Assembly: GCA_950022655.1 (NCBI GenBank)
Contig: OX465584.1
Location: 60,142,841-60,206,840 of the forward strand
Direction of reading: 5' to 3'
Source: Alentia gelatinosa
Lineage: Eukaryota; Annelida; Polychaeta; Phyllodocida; Polynoidae
DNA: 64,000 nt
Numbering within the stretch: position 1 is the stretch's first letter; every line of letters begins with the position of its first letter. This document shows, one piece after another, positions 1 to 10,906 of this stretch. A program made the translations under genes and the position numbers. The notes beneath the pieces were generated by a model that was not told the DNA's origin, did no database searches, and saw only the letters and a program-made list of their open reading frames with translations.

Positions 1-1031
1 TCTGAAAGGTCCCATCTATTTTTCTGACTTGAGATAATATGACGGATCATGTAATTGACATGAACATTGTGTTTAAAGTTTCACTTTAGGAGATACCAGA
101 GGGGTGGCAATCTGGAAAAAAATACATATTAGTCTAACCGACTAAAGTCAGTCAGGAAAAGCGTGGCTTAGACAAATTCTTAGAATTTAAACATACACAT
201 TTTTCTTTTTCTAAAAGGGAGCAGAAGAAAATGACCACACCGAAAATATAGGTTCAAAGGAACAGGTATGTCTTTCTCTGCTGTTGGAACATGTACTACA
301 GTCATAAGAAATCTTATGAATAAACACTTCTTGCTTCAAAATGAATTGAAAAAGTTATAAAGACTCATTCAAACCTTGTGATTCTTTTATAGAAATATCA
401 GTCCGAGTGTAAGAACTATTGCTTTTTAAAGAGGAAGCAAAAGATACCACAAACCAGAATAATATCCATGTAAAACAGAATCAGTCATTTCCAATAGGCA
501 GGGACGTCAGTTAATGTCAGAAAAAAACAGAGGAAATATTTTTCATGTGGAATTTACTGCCACAGTGAGACTGAGAAAACATCAGTTTTACTATGGAATA
601 AGGCTGAGGTTGTGTGGGGAGGATCAAATTACTGTTTCATTATGTATATTTATATATTAAATATATTTCATTCTGTTATATACACTGGTATTATGAACAT
701 ATTACGCTCATAAACTCGGTGGTCCAAAGTTAAAGAATATGTTGCCAGGGGGTTGTTTGGCTTCAGGCATGGCATAACTAAGCAGATACGGTGCGACACT
801 GGCTTGTGGGAAAAGGCCTATTTAGTAGACAGTGCACCCTTGGTGAATTTATGGGACTATGTTTGTGAGTGCAAAAACATCAGAATTTATAAGGCTTCCT
901 GCCGTAGGATTTGTATATAGGGCCGGGTGTGCTGCCATATATTTGACGTTCTACTAAAGATGTGCGGCTTTTGAAGTGTCTGAGGGTATGTCTACTTTCC
1001 CCACCATATTTTGTGTTATTCTTATTCTCAC
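1..1031. other. Left edge, no coding exon seen
   Basis: The next PGP-like exon should lie to the left of this stretch and was not found in it. Positions about 505-650 match an interspersed repeat also present at 7550-7853 and 56648-56913 (shared ATATTTTTCATG and TGTGTGGGGAGG). The rest is AT-rich without recognisable structure. Confidence 0.6.
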
Positions 1032-1179
1032 CTGGAAAGAAGTGATTGTCAGCCAAAGGAAGGCAACTATCAAGGTTGGTGCCAATAAAATGGCAGCCTG
1101 GCTGCATCGCGTATGATTGGGCTTTCTGCAGCTTGGCGAAGTTGAATTTCCAATCGAAGCCAACAACGACACACTTAAC
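1032..1179 (-). CDS. PGP: PGP-like exon 6b (alternative cap exon)
   Basis: 148 bases with exactly the phases of exon 6a (0 in, 1 out), acceptor CCCCCAG and donor GTGAGA. It encodes VKCVVVGFDWKFNFAKLQKA, then QPGC and TNLDSCLPLADNHFFPG. Roughly half the residues match exon 6a, with two one-codon deletions. No other PGP-type exons were found between 1180 and 6071, so this is a single-exon duplication, not a second gene. Because 148 and 154 are both 1 mod 3, including both exons would shift the frame. The alternative is that it is used alone in another transcript, or is an unused relic. Confidence 0.78.
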
Positions 1180-4100
1180 CTGGGGGATGGGCGGACACCA
1201 GAACACACATAAAACAGGGATTATGTCAATACAATATGCACAATTCAGGGGTTTTAGTACTAGTAAGGCTATTCTGTCATGGTAGGGATGGCTCTAAAAT
1301 TTCATATTTTCTTTCTTTTTTTTAATTTTTAGAGAGGTGTTTATTCGCCATGTCTTAGTAATTCTAAACTTAAATTTTGAATACTAATGTAGGTATTATA
1401 TACCTATGACAGGAAATCCTACATATATGTACCTATCCTATAGTTTTGGTATTTCATCCATCCCAGTATATTGTTCCAGGATGGAAAAATATCAACATAC
1501 TCTGATTTTGCCTGTAGTATGCTACAGCCCTCCCAGTTCACTCTGGATAGCAGTTCGATTTCCATTATGTTTCGGTAAATATTTAATTAATCATCAATAT
1601 CTAAAGGTATATAATACAAGTGAAACATATCAACCTTGTCGAGACATCCTCACATACCTTCTTGATTCGATGAAAATAATCAATGAGTTTGTAGAGCGAG
1701 ATGATTATTTTTATCATTTCGTCGAAAGAAATGTGATACCTGAGGATATCCCATCAAGGTTAATGTGTTTCACTAAAGTATGACAGGTTGTTGGTTAGGG
1801 TATAGATGATGCAGTCATGTTGATATAAGAATAAAGAACCAAAGCCCCCTGATATAGATTGCATGTTTTTGTATCCATACACATGTCAGGAGGGTGTGTA
1901 CGTGTATGAATGTAGAGTAGCAGAAAATCATCTCATTTTGTTTGGACACCTTGATACTGAAGAGATGCCAATGATAAATTATAAAAAAGGGAATACCAGA
2001 TAATGAGATTTGTTGGTTGTTGGTTGTTTGGGTAGTTTAACGTCCAATATGTTCTATCACGCTTACTTTGGGTTTGAAGGTGATCGAATCTATGATGAAT
2101 TTAGGTAGAAATCTCACCCCTACACATTTGCCGAGTTGGAAGTTTTCTTTAGTTCCCACACTACATAGTGGAATACCAGAGGGCACCACCTTCACGTTTG
2201 GATGAATTGTTTGTTTGTTTGTTTGGGTAATTCTACATCCAATATGTTCTTTGGTTGGGTAGTGATCAAATCTATGAGATGAATTTAGGTAAAAATATCA
2301 CCCCAACACATTTACTGAGGTGAGAGTTTGTCTAGTTCTCACACTGACATAGACATGGTATGAGAACGACTGGCCTTTGAAATAGCAGAAGGTCTTCCAG
2401 TATCAGCGGTCCGTGTATGCCAAACCTCTGACCTTTGGCTTTATCTCACCCCTGGAATAAATGTCCATAGGCTTAACATTGGGAACCCGTTCTCCATGCC
2501 CCTACAAGTATTGTTGTCCGTTCTCCACGGTTTATATCCTGTGTGTTGTCCATTCTTTTAGTGTGTACAGAGGTGAGATAAATACAGAAAGCAACTCGTT
2601 TTGGTCAAAGAAGTCGTTCTCCAACTCGTTTGAATGCTACCTGATATTCACTCGGCTGTCGCCTCGTTCATATCACTCCGCATCAAACTCGTGAAGAACG
2701 ACAACTTTGACAAAAACTTGTTGGTTTCTTCTTTAGTATGCCCCTCCTGCCATGAACTCGTACCATACCTTATTTGTTTCCTGGAAGGCAATGCCATATG
2801 GCATATCCCGGCCAGATAGGACCAGAGAATGGCATATGGCATTCCCGTGGCATGGCAGGACAATGTTGTTTTTTGTTTCTTTGCAGCTTTCCCGCAAATG
2901 TATCAGAGAATTATAAAAATCACAGGACATCATTGGCTGGGTGCTGCCAGTAATTCTGTGAAATATCAGAATTCAGATTTATGAATTACTGGTAGTTTTA
3001 AACTTGTATATCATGTAATATGATAGACCACAGAAACCTGCCATATAAACGTCACAATTGGATATGCTGCCAGCCGCGGTATATATGTGCACATTGAATG
3101 ATGTGCCGCTTTTAGAGGGTTAACAGAAGTCTTATTTGCCCTTTGGGACATAACTGCTATTTCAACAATCAAATGATGCATCCAAACAACAATATGCCTG
3201 TACCCAAGCTTTATCTCACCCCTGTTTACCCCATAGGAATAACATTAGAAAAAAAAGCTCCATGGCCATTGCGGAGTGAATGTGAGATAATGTCATATGC
3301 TATGAACCAACAGGATTTGCGAAGTAATTTGGATTATTCTGATATTGTGATGCTATTTAATGTCGTGAAATACACAATACTCCACTTGTTTGGATGGACC
3401 ACTAGCGACTTTGTCGACTCCAGTCTAACGATTCCTAACTGCCGTTGAGCTCCCTAGCGGGTGAACGGGAAAGTATAGTAAACTTGTGGTTATCATTTTG
3501 TATGACACAGGTGCTTGAGCTGATCATCTGTGATCGGAACTGTATGGATTGACACCAGCGAAAGGATGTGATCTCATTTCTTTCTCCCAAGCAAAGGAGA
3601 TCAGAGAACAACATTTATAAATTATGTTTCCAGTATGGTAAGAGATAGATATTAAGGATGGAAGTACATTTGAGTAGAGAAATACAAAAAAGAATAGTTG
3701 GTTTGAGTTTATTACTACATGAGATTCTAACTCTCATGGCCCTTCAGTCTCCAACCCTAAGTCTGGTTCACTCTGTCACTATGCGTGGGAGACTCTCCAA
3801 GCGGATCTGACCAGAATCATAGTTTTTTAGATATGGTAGGTAATAATCGACACTCGGATTCACCTCGACGATGAATGCGGCGCATCCAAACTCGTGGAGT
3901 GTTGTGTATTTATACACTTCTCAATCCAGTTCTATAAGTATCCATTCCTGATATTGCCAAAACCAAGAGTTTAAAGGGGTAACCAAGCCAGAAAGTTCAT
4001 TCCTGATATTGCCAAAACTAGGAGTTTAAAGGGGTAACCAAGCCAGAAAGTTCATTCCTGATATTGCCAAAACTAGGAGTTTAAAGGGGTAACCAAGCCA

Positions 4101-7100
4101 GAAAGTTCATTCCTGATATTGCCAAAACTAGGAGTTTAAAGGGGTAACCAAGCCAGAAAGTTCATTCCTGATATTGCCAAAACTAGGAGTTTAAAGGGGT
4201 AACCAAGCCAGAAAGTTCATTCCTGATATTGCCAAAACTAGGAGTTTAAAGGGGTAACCAAGCCAGAAAGTTCATTCCTGATATTGCCAAAACCAGGAGT
4301 TTAAAGGGGTAACCAAACAAGAAACTAAAAAAGTTTGAATATTTGCAAACAACTACAGTTAGGACATTATAAGTAAAGGATACACTATGGAAAAATTGAA
4401 CGTGGAACAATGCAACAGAAATAAAACCCATATTCGTCAGAATAAGCTCGTTTTTAAGTTCCAAATCTCCTTTTATTCTGCAACTCTCATCCCAGTTTTA
4501 CTTATATTCCCATGATCTAACACCACTGGAGTACCTTCCATTTCTACTTAAACTTTATAATTTGATATTAAGATATTAATCTAAAAGTATTTTCTTTTGA
4601 CATTTTTGGAATATGAATAATTTCTAATTTTACCCCAGACTACAAAATCTGGACATTAACATAATTTCTGTTGAAGTTTTTCTAAAAATATGACCTGTAG
4701 GGCATCATTCCCTTTCCATCTTTTGCAAAGAAAAAGATTACTATCAAATTATGGCTAAATTTAAATTTGTTTAAGCTTCTTATGGTCCACAATACATAAT
4801 TATTGCTATTGTATTCCAATCTGGAGATACAATAAATGTAATCATCCTCTCTATGAAATACTACATCATGAGAATTTCGCATTATTTCTTCTTTTTTTCT
4901 CAAATCTGCCAAAGAATCCTAAATGCATGAAATACTTTAGTGGGTAATATTTTTTTCTAGAAAGTAGCACAATGAAAAATAGAAGCAGCTCGGTAAAAAA
5001 ATATAGATGAAATAAAATCACATTGATTTTTAATTTTAATAACAATTTAGCCAAAAGTTGCCAAGACATTCATAACGAAAAGGAAATTAAAGAAAAGGAA
5101 AAGATCTAGCTAACAAAATCTGCCTAGTCCTCTTAAGCCGATAAGACATCAACACATCACCTCTGGCCGATCACACCTTTGCGCGACCAATCCGTCAGGT
5201 CGGTGAGAATCAGTGATATATTTGTCGATGTACGCACTTCACTGACCTGATCATACCTTTTCCCAGCGAGAATCAGGCATTACTAACATAGGGGTAAAGC
5301 CCAATTATAAATGCTGAGATTCAGGTACCCGCGTACATCAACATCATTGTTCACAACTGGCCCCGATCATAATCGGTGATCGAATCGGTGAGAATCGGTG
5401 ATAGATGTCGATGTCTTACGTGCTGATTCCACCGACACACATGATATAGCATGATTGGTCAGGATTTGGTGATCTTGCTAAATATGGCTAGGTTTGAATA
5501 ATCGTGTGCCTATTTGTCGCGAAGTGTCTTTAGGTGTCACGGTGGTGGAGCGCCAAAACATACACCCGACACCGCACAGCTACGTTTTGCAACAGCGGAG
5601 GTGCACCACATCGCGACACTGTAAGACACTACAAGACATAGCAAGACATACCACAGCTAATCTATCGTGTTGTTGGAAACAGCACTTTATAGGCTTTAAG
5701 GGCCGATTCCACCAACATGATGGATTTGCCGTGGTATATCTTGGCATGTCTCGTAGTGTCTTACAGTGTCGCGATGTGTCGTACCTCCGTTGTCGCAAAA
5801 CGTAGCCATGAGGTGTCGGGTGTGTATTTTGGTGCTCCACCACCGCGACACATCGTGACAAATGGGCACGCGATCATTCAAACCTAGCCTGACATAGCAC
5901 GACACCCAAATCGTGACCAATCTCGCTATGTCTTGTGTGTCGGTGGAATCACCACTTTATCTTTCCAGTTTCTGCTTGACTGACCCCCTCTATCCCCATG
6001 ACCACGTGATATGTTATCTACGGCCTAATATGACGAATACTGTGGGCAGTGACCCAGAACATGTCCCCTACCTGGTAAAGGACGTCCTTGTACACCCATA
6101 GGCAGAGCGTTATCGGGGTTGGTGCAGACAAAGGGGCACCCAGGCTTGTTTGACAGGTAACCAAGTGCCTTCGCCAACTTGGTATAGTTGAAGTGACAGT
6201 CGAAGCCAATAACTACGCAGCCAACCTACAAATGTCCACATGGGACATTTAGACTCGGAGTCAGAAAAGTGCGTTGTGGCAAATTTAGCATGCAGCTGTG
6301 GGGATTTCAGAACAGCCACAGACCTGTAGTTTAGGAGTTGATTTTTAATAATACGTACTGATATTTCATACAATGCAAAGGACAATACATTCATGTTTAA
6401 TTTACTTCACAATTAGGGGAAAGTTAGAAAGGGAAATAATATACTTACATCAGGGTCAAGGGGTAAATTAGCTATCGCTGAAAGACTCATGCCTTCTAAC
6501 TCTGTATCATCCTTCTGTAGACAAAATAAACGGAAAGCATTAGAATTGTATTTTCACAGGACACTCTCATCACACAAACTTCCTGCCTACCCATACCAGT
6601 TCCCCTATACAATCTAATGACAGCTCGTTTGTTTGTTTGTTTGTTTAGTTTAAAGTCCAATTTGTTCAATTAGACTTACTTTGGATTTGACCGAATCTAT
6701 GAGATTCCCACACCACATAGACATGGTATGAGAGTTTGTTTGTCGGTTTGGTTTTACGTCCAGTCAACCATTATAGGTCCTTTCAAGACTTTCTCAAGGT
6801 TCTTTTACACCACGAGGGTGGTGATCGAATCTATGTGATTGATTTAGGTAGAAATCTCACCTCTACACATTTACCGAGGAGAGAGTTCTTTTACTTCCCA
6901 CACCACATAGACATGGTATGAGAAGGATGGCCTTTGGTATAGCAGTAAATCTACCACTGCTGGGGGTGGGACTCGAACCCACAAAGTCCTACAACCTTGG
7001 GGTTACAAGTCCAGTGCTCTAACCACTGAGCTAACTCCCCACCCCCTATGGTATGAGAGGATTGGCCTTTGATATAGCGACAAATCTACCACTGCTGGGG

Positions 7101-10100
7101 GTGAAGGTGAAAAGTGGCTGCAGCGGGACCCGACTCAACAAAGTCCCATGCTCTATACCACTGAGCTAACTCCCCACCCCGGTCGCTTTAGCTATGCTTG
7201 CGTGCAAGCATATCCGGTCTGCACCCCAGCAGATCTCACAGATTGTGCTCTATAAGCAAAGCTAGGCTGAACCCCACAGAATAATGACATCCTAAAAGAA
7301 AAAAATCATTAAAGCAAACTTTTAAAAAAAAAGATGGATTTACTATTTGTAATCATTCAAATGTTACCCAAAAGGGATTTATAAAGATTTTGTAATAAAG
7401 ATTGCTAAAGTAAAATTGGATTTTTCATGTACTGACAAATGGTTTAAAAAAACAAAAACAGTGGTGTCTACTGTAAGATCGGAATAGTGGCGTACATAAG
7501 GGTAAATAAGTATGCCGGTAATTGTATACCAGAATTAGCATCCCTAACACAGGGATGACAGTTGGGGTCATGAAAAAAAAGGAAATATTTTTCATGTGGA
7601 ATTTACTGGGAAAATATGTAAAAAAAAAACTAAAAAAACCATCAACATGGAGAACACATGGTCATTGGCCATGGAATGGTACTAGGTTGTGTGGGGAGGT
7701 TTAAACCATCGTTTATTGGTGTGAGCGGGCCCAATTTATTCTCTTTGTTTAACAAAGGGGAAAAAATTGTATATACTGAAAATGAAAACAAGAAAACATA
7801 TAAAAACAAAACAAAAATCTTGAAAATGAAAACATGGATTTCTGCCATCTCTGCTACCGTGAATAAACCTCAACTCTACTATATCTGTTGTCATCATTGT
7901 TCTATGCTACATAACATATATATATTTTTTCGGATTTATTTAGATAAACACTCACCCCGCATCCTATGCTTTCGATACCAACATTTTTCAGTTCCTCAGC
8001 AATGGCCGGTCCCCCAACGAGGTACACCTTCCCTGTGTACTTCAGCACATTTTTAATGTACTGCGCAGTCGTGTAGGCTGTACAAATGACATCTTCCTAG
8101 AAGCAAAGTTAGACTACAATTAATTTCATTTCAAAATTCAATATAATATTATTACTCTATACGTGGCTCGGGTTGATTTTGATAAAAGTGGCGAAGCAGT
8201 CGTCTGATTGTTTTTTTTATATCAAACCATTTGAAGTTGAAAAATTAAATATAATTTTATTATTCATTGTATGGTAAAGCATTGTGAATTTGTATATTAA
8301 ATCTTGTCTATTCCCAACTAGATTTGAGTGTATGCTATGTGATAAATCCTCTCAGTGTTGTTTGTTTCATATGTAATGTTGAAAATTGTCCATATTGTTT
8401 ATCATAAAAAACGGCGATAAAATATCGGCCGCATTCAAACGGATTCCTCCTAGAAGCACGGTTGGAAATAACTACCACTACACAATTCATAGTTCAATGA
8501 CTCAAAGTTATGAACAAGACCTGAACAATCTAACTATAATGGAAGGTGGCATGTCCCCATGTGACTACGAGCTGCCACCTCATGTTCAAAGATAAAATTA
8601 CTCTACAGTTCACTGGTGGCACCGCATAGCCACCTAGTGAATAATTAAGGAACTATTCACTATCATTTTGGAGGTTCAGCTTATATACTGGAAGTAAAAC
8701 ACGTTTATGTTTGGTAGGAGAGTTTCATAACCGTAAAAGAAAATAAAGTGAAAGGTTTATCTATGTCCTCCAAAATTCATGGTCAGGTACAAACTTGCAA
8801 CGACTGTTTATAGTATTAAAAAAAAAGACAAGTAGCTGAAATTAATGAAGAAAATCATGTTCTGAAACTTCACCTGATGTGTATTGTACATGAGCCGCGT
8901 CAGCGTTCTCTTTAGTGCAGTATGGAGCAACACAATGATAATTCTAATCTCTATGAATGTGGTTAGATCTAACATCTACACGGTAGGTGCAGCAAAAAAA
9001 GAAAACAAAAAAATGATAATTCTATACAGAAAAATTTGGTAAATCGTCATCTCCTTATTTTTGGGGCTTATTTTTGTAGCGAACTCTATACATAATCCCT
9101 CAGCTAGGCGGAATATGGAATCAACATTTAATGACTTAAACTGGTTTCAAGGGCCTGTTCCGCTGTGAAACTGATGCCAGTGTGGGTCTGCCAAACCTGT
9201 CGACAGTGTACAAACCAACAAGTCAGAAGGCAGCAGTGCAGTTAAACTGAGTTTGCAGACCCCTGACAAAAGCTAATTCCTTAGGTTTTATTGTTCCACC
9301 ATTGTGTGGCCGCCACCGTTCTGCATGAGATCTGCTCCACTACACCGATATATAGTTATAGAGTTAACAGTGGTGGTATGACGACTTTTGTGGCTATGCC
9401 ACTGGCCCGATGGAACAGGCCTCTTACTGATCAACATTTAATAACTATATTGATTTATTTCTAAACAAGCAGTACACAAGAAAATAAAACTTACTTTTTC
9501 TGCCGGGAATCCTAGATGCGCACACTTTTTTGTATATTGTTCCTGTGTTTTGCCACTGTTATTGGTTACATAAAACACCCGTTTACCCTGTAAAGTGAAC
9601 AATATTCTAAATACAGAATTTTTACAAATGAAACTACCATTTAATGCATAGTTTATAATAAGAGTGATTGAAAAATGGTTATATCTAACATCATTTATTA
9701 CGAATGTCTAAAAGTAACTGGAAATGACTAGGAGCAAATGTTATCTTCATAATTGATGAATGATCGTAGAGATATAAATTTCTAAATAACAATTATAAGG
9801 TTCTATTGACATATTTGTTCTTATAATATTGGATACTTACCAATTTCTTCAGAAGGTGAATGGTTTCGGGGGATCCTTGAATGGGATCATTGTCATTCCA
9901 TAGCACTCCTGGCAGAAAAATATATACCGGGTACAAGTCAAAATATCATCATTTAGACTTAGAACTAGATACAAATTAGCAGTTGACTTTATCAGCAGAT
10001 AACATTTAAAAAACACACACCCACACACACATTATCAAGTAGTATAGGAATAGTACTACGTAAGTGCAACAATAAAGCATAAATTTTTTGATAAATATTA

Positions 10101-10906
10101 AAGGGAAGGGTAGGCAAGGAGGGGGGGGGGGTAGGGGGTGGTATGTGATTTGGTTCCTTTATTGGAAGAGATGGCAAGAAACCTTCTGCATTAGTAGGTG
10201 TTAACGCAGCTTCTATTATTTTCACCCTCTCGATCTAGATCTCCTGCCTTAAAGTTTTTAACTTAATATGTACCGATATCTACATTGGACTACAATCTAT
10301 CTAATACTGTACACGTCTGTAGTAGTTGGGAACATGATTCATGATAAAACATAATTTTGTGTATTCATTTTGTTTTGGTGGGGATTTTATAAATGAAAAA
10401 GATAGTATCCGCAAATCTGCCCCTACTGCCACGAGCTTGTACTGGCTGTGCCAATATTACTCGACCATAATAATGCACTTTTTATGTCTACTGCGGCGTG
10501 TGTGGTCAGGGTGAGGGTGGTTTCTCGGGTTACAGAATGCTTATATTATCGCCCATTATAAAACGTCAAGCTTACCATCACAATCTGTTAATATTGTATC
10601 GAAAGAATCCAGAAACTGACGTATATTACTACTGTCAACCAATGTACATGCTGCCTTATTCATGTTTCTGAAGTGACTTAGTGCCGCAAAGTTCTGTATT
10701 TGAGTGTGATCCGTGACTGGAAGCAGACGCCTTGTGCGAGGGGTTGCTCGACCTTGACAAGTCCAAGAAGAGATCCATTTCTTTGAGTATCGGTAATCGC
10801 AAAACCTCTGAAATCTCACTTGCGCTGATAAGTTTAATTTAATATTATGTGGCACTGGTAAACTGGCAAGGCTATACGTCTTCCTTATTGCACGAAATGC
10901 CATCAT
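1032..10906 (-). CDS. PGP: PGP-like HAD phosphatase gene, 5' part (span of seven exons, 3' end off window)
   Basis: The spliced product is a phosphoglycolate / glycerol-3-phosphate phosphatase-type enzyme of the HAD superfamily with a C2 cap; the family dephosphorylates small phosphometabolites such as 2-phosphoglycolate and glycerol-3-phosphate. Visible motifs are the motif I loop DCDGVLW, split across exons 1 and 2 (first Asp nucleophile, second Asp acid/base), motif II VTNNS in exon 3, and cap strands VVIGFD, KLAKAL and TNPDNALP in exon 6a. Every junction has GT/AG and matching phase. About 284 residues are encoded before the left end; motif III Lys, the motif IV acidic pair and the C-terminus must lie beyond position 1. 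The TNxD...LP region resembles PGP more than its paralogue PDXP, but PDXP-like activity cannot be excluded. It is transcribed divergently from KIAA0930. Exon 6 has a second copy (6b). Confidence 0.85.
2028..2440 (-). mobile_element. SINE 3' parts, two adjacent truncated copies
   Basis: Reverse-strand copies of the tail of the SINE seen intact at 13412: the GGTGAGATTTCTACCTA stretch, TTGGACGTTAAACTACC and the (ACAA)n tail (GTTTGTTTG on the plus strand near 2212). The tRNA-like head is missing. Confidence 0.7.
2441..2740 (+). mobile_element. Fold-back element, A family (word CGTTCTCCA)
   Basis: Begins TTTATCTCACCCCTGG, then CCATAGGCTTAACATTGGG, then a GGTGAGATAAATAC boundary and two hairpin arms around GCTGTCGCC. 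The same subfamily recurs reversed at 35942-36245. Confidence 0.75.
3208..3920 (+). mobile_element. Fold-back element, A family (word CTCCA), interrupted
   Basis: Starts TTTATCTCACCCCTG with a degraded shared module and carries arms with ACTCCACTTGTTTGGATG near 3377 and the complementary arm near 3885. About 400 bp of unrelated DNA separates the arms. The relative at 28700-28875 has arms with a short loop. Confidence 0.55.
3943..4324. repeat. 55-bp tandem repeat, seven copies
   Basis: CATTCCTGATATTGCCAAAA recurs at 3943, 3998, 4053, 4108, 4163, 4218 and 4273, exactly every 55 bases. The inner copies are almost identical, so the expansion is recent. It lies in the PGP-like intron. Confidence 0.95.
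5417..5955. mobile_element. GGTTCCACC-type inverted element, head-to-head dimer
   Basis: Two halves (about 5417-5680 and 5697-5955) run in opposite directions, each with ends like GATTCCACCGACACAC and inner words CACCACCGCGACAC and AAGACATAGCAAGACATA. Each half also has its own inner inverted terminus near TTCCACCAACA. The family recurs at 12398, 15000-15540, 26108-27320 and 35195. Confidence 0.7.
6072..6225 (-). CDS. PGP: PGP-like exon 6a (cap specificity loop, version a)
   Basis: 154 bases, entry phase 0 and exit phase 1; acceptor TTTGTAG, donor GTAGGG. It encodes VGCVVIGFDCHFNYTKLAKA, a short linker with PGC, then TNPDNALPMGVQGRPLPG. In PGP and PDXP the segment after TNxD/TDRD forms the cap substrate-specificity loop. 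The region is well preserved and open, so it is probably functional. A diverged second version lies 4.9 kb downstream (1032-1179). Confidence 0.87.
6449..6514 (-). CDS. PGP: PGP-like exon 5
   Basis: 22 codons (KDDTELEGMSLSAIANLPLD, then PD), phase 0/0, acceptor TCTACAG and donor GTAAGT. It corresponds to the variable cap linker that ends in the conserved LxPDV before the VVVGFD strand. It is spliced to exon 6a (6225) or, alternatively, 6b (1179). Confidence 0.85.
6620..7260 (-). mobile_element. tRNA-derived SINE with duplicated head region
   Basis: On the minus strand, 7040 down to about 6959 reads as a tRNA-Thr-like head: box A TTAGCTCAGTGG, ACTTGTAACC around a TGT anticodon position, box B GGTTCGAGTCC. 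A second, decayed head lies at about 7180-7100. The body is shared with other copies, and the tail is (ACAA)n at 6627-6647. A further 5' module (GCAGACCGGATATGCTTGCA) precedes the head, as it does at 13470. Confidence 0.85.
7550..7853. mobile_element. CAGG-ended short element
   Basis: Ends CAGGGATGACAGTT and AACTGCC/TCTG-type ATTTCTGCCATCTCTG. Related copies lie at 56648-56913 and partly at 505-650. Flanks CTAACA and CTACCG are only partly alike, so the 6-bp duplication is weak here. Confidence 0.65.
7956..8096 (-). CDS. PGP: PGP-like exon 4 (start of C2 cap)
   Basis: 47 codons, phase 0/0, acceptor TTCTAG and donor GTGAGT. The product reads EDVICTAYTTAQYIKNVL, then KVYLVGGPAIAEELKNVG. It matches the family's helix preceding the cap and the KxYVLGxxxLxxEL strand-helix unit. 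Confidence 0.88.
8097..9494. other. PGP-like intron 3
   Basis: No exon. A probable inverted-repeat element spans about 9151-9422, with ends GGGCCTGTTCC and GGAACAGGCC. The rest is AT-rich and featureless. Confidence 0.5.
9495..9587 (-). CDS. PGP: PGP-like exon 3 (HAD motif II)
   Basis: Phase 0/0 exon of 31 codons between TTTACAG and GTAAGT. It encodes GKRVFYVTNNSGKTQEQY and then a basic helix ending HLGFPAEK. The TNNS stretch is HAD motif II, which contacts the substrate phosphate. Confidence 0.9.
9841..9908 (-). CDS. PGP: PGP-like exon 2
   Basis: Acceptor CTGCCAG and donor GTAAGT flank 68 bases that complete the Gly of DCDG and encode VLWNDNDPIQGSPETIHLLK plus KL. This is the HAD catalytic loop followed by the first helix, collinear with the mammalian proteins. 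Entry phase 1, exit phase 0. Confidence 0.88.
9909..10575. other. PGP-like intron 1
   Basis: No exon or recognised repeat. It contains a short CA-rich stretch (about 10013-10032) and a run of ten or more G near 10120. Confidence 0.6.
10576..10906 (-). CDS. PGP: PGP-like exon 1
   Basis: The first ATG in frame is at 10906 (MMAFRAIRK); an upstream open stretch to 10936 has only a TTG. The exon ends in phase 1 inside the catalytic motif (ILTDCD then G) with donor GTAAGC. Residues 1-35 are rich in Arg/Lys and hydrophobic residues with no acidic residue, which looks like a mitochondrial presequence. A second in-frame ATG at 10663 (MNKAACTLVDSS) begins a protein the length of the usual cytosolic family members. 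110 codons plus one base. Confidence 0.8.

Larger units (their letters stand above)
1180..6071. other. Intron between the two cap exons of the PGP-like gene
   Basis: 4.9 kb with no further phosphatase exon on either strand. It holds SINE pieces (2028-2440), fold-back elements (2441-2740, 3208-3920), a 55-bp tandem array (3943-4324) and a GGTTCCACC-type dimer (5417-5955). The 1180-2027 and 4330-5400 stretches show nothing clear. Confidence 0.6.
6515..7955. other. PGP-like intron 4
   Basis: Contains a reverse-strand SINE with tRNA-like head (6620-7260) and a CAGG-type element (7550-7853). Between them there is only AT-rich sequence. Confidence 0.6.

Noticed and set aside
1406..1783. 125-codon open frame on the plus strand in the PGP-like intron
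   Set aside because: No similarity to any family I recognise, AT-driven composition, no splice or transcript support, and it lies in the intron of a gene on the other strand.
5494..5920. Overlapping Cys/His/Arg-rich open frames on both strands
   Set aside because: They lie in a palindromic GGTTCCACC-type dimer; similar peptides appear on both strands because the DNA is inverted.
6959..7040. Functional tRNA-Thr gene
   Set aside because: Boxes A and B are good, but the anticodon stem pairs poorly and the sequence continues into the SINE body and (ACAA)n tail, so it is a SINE head.
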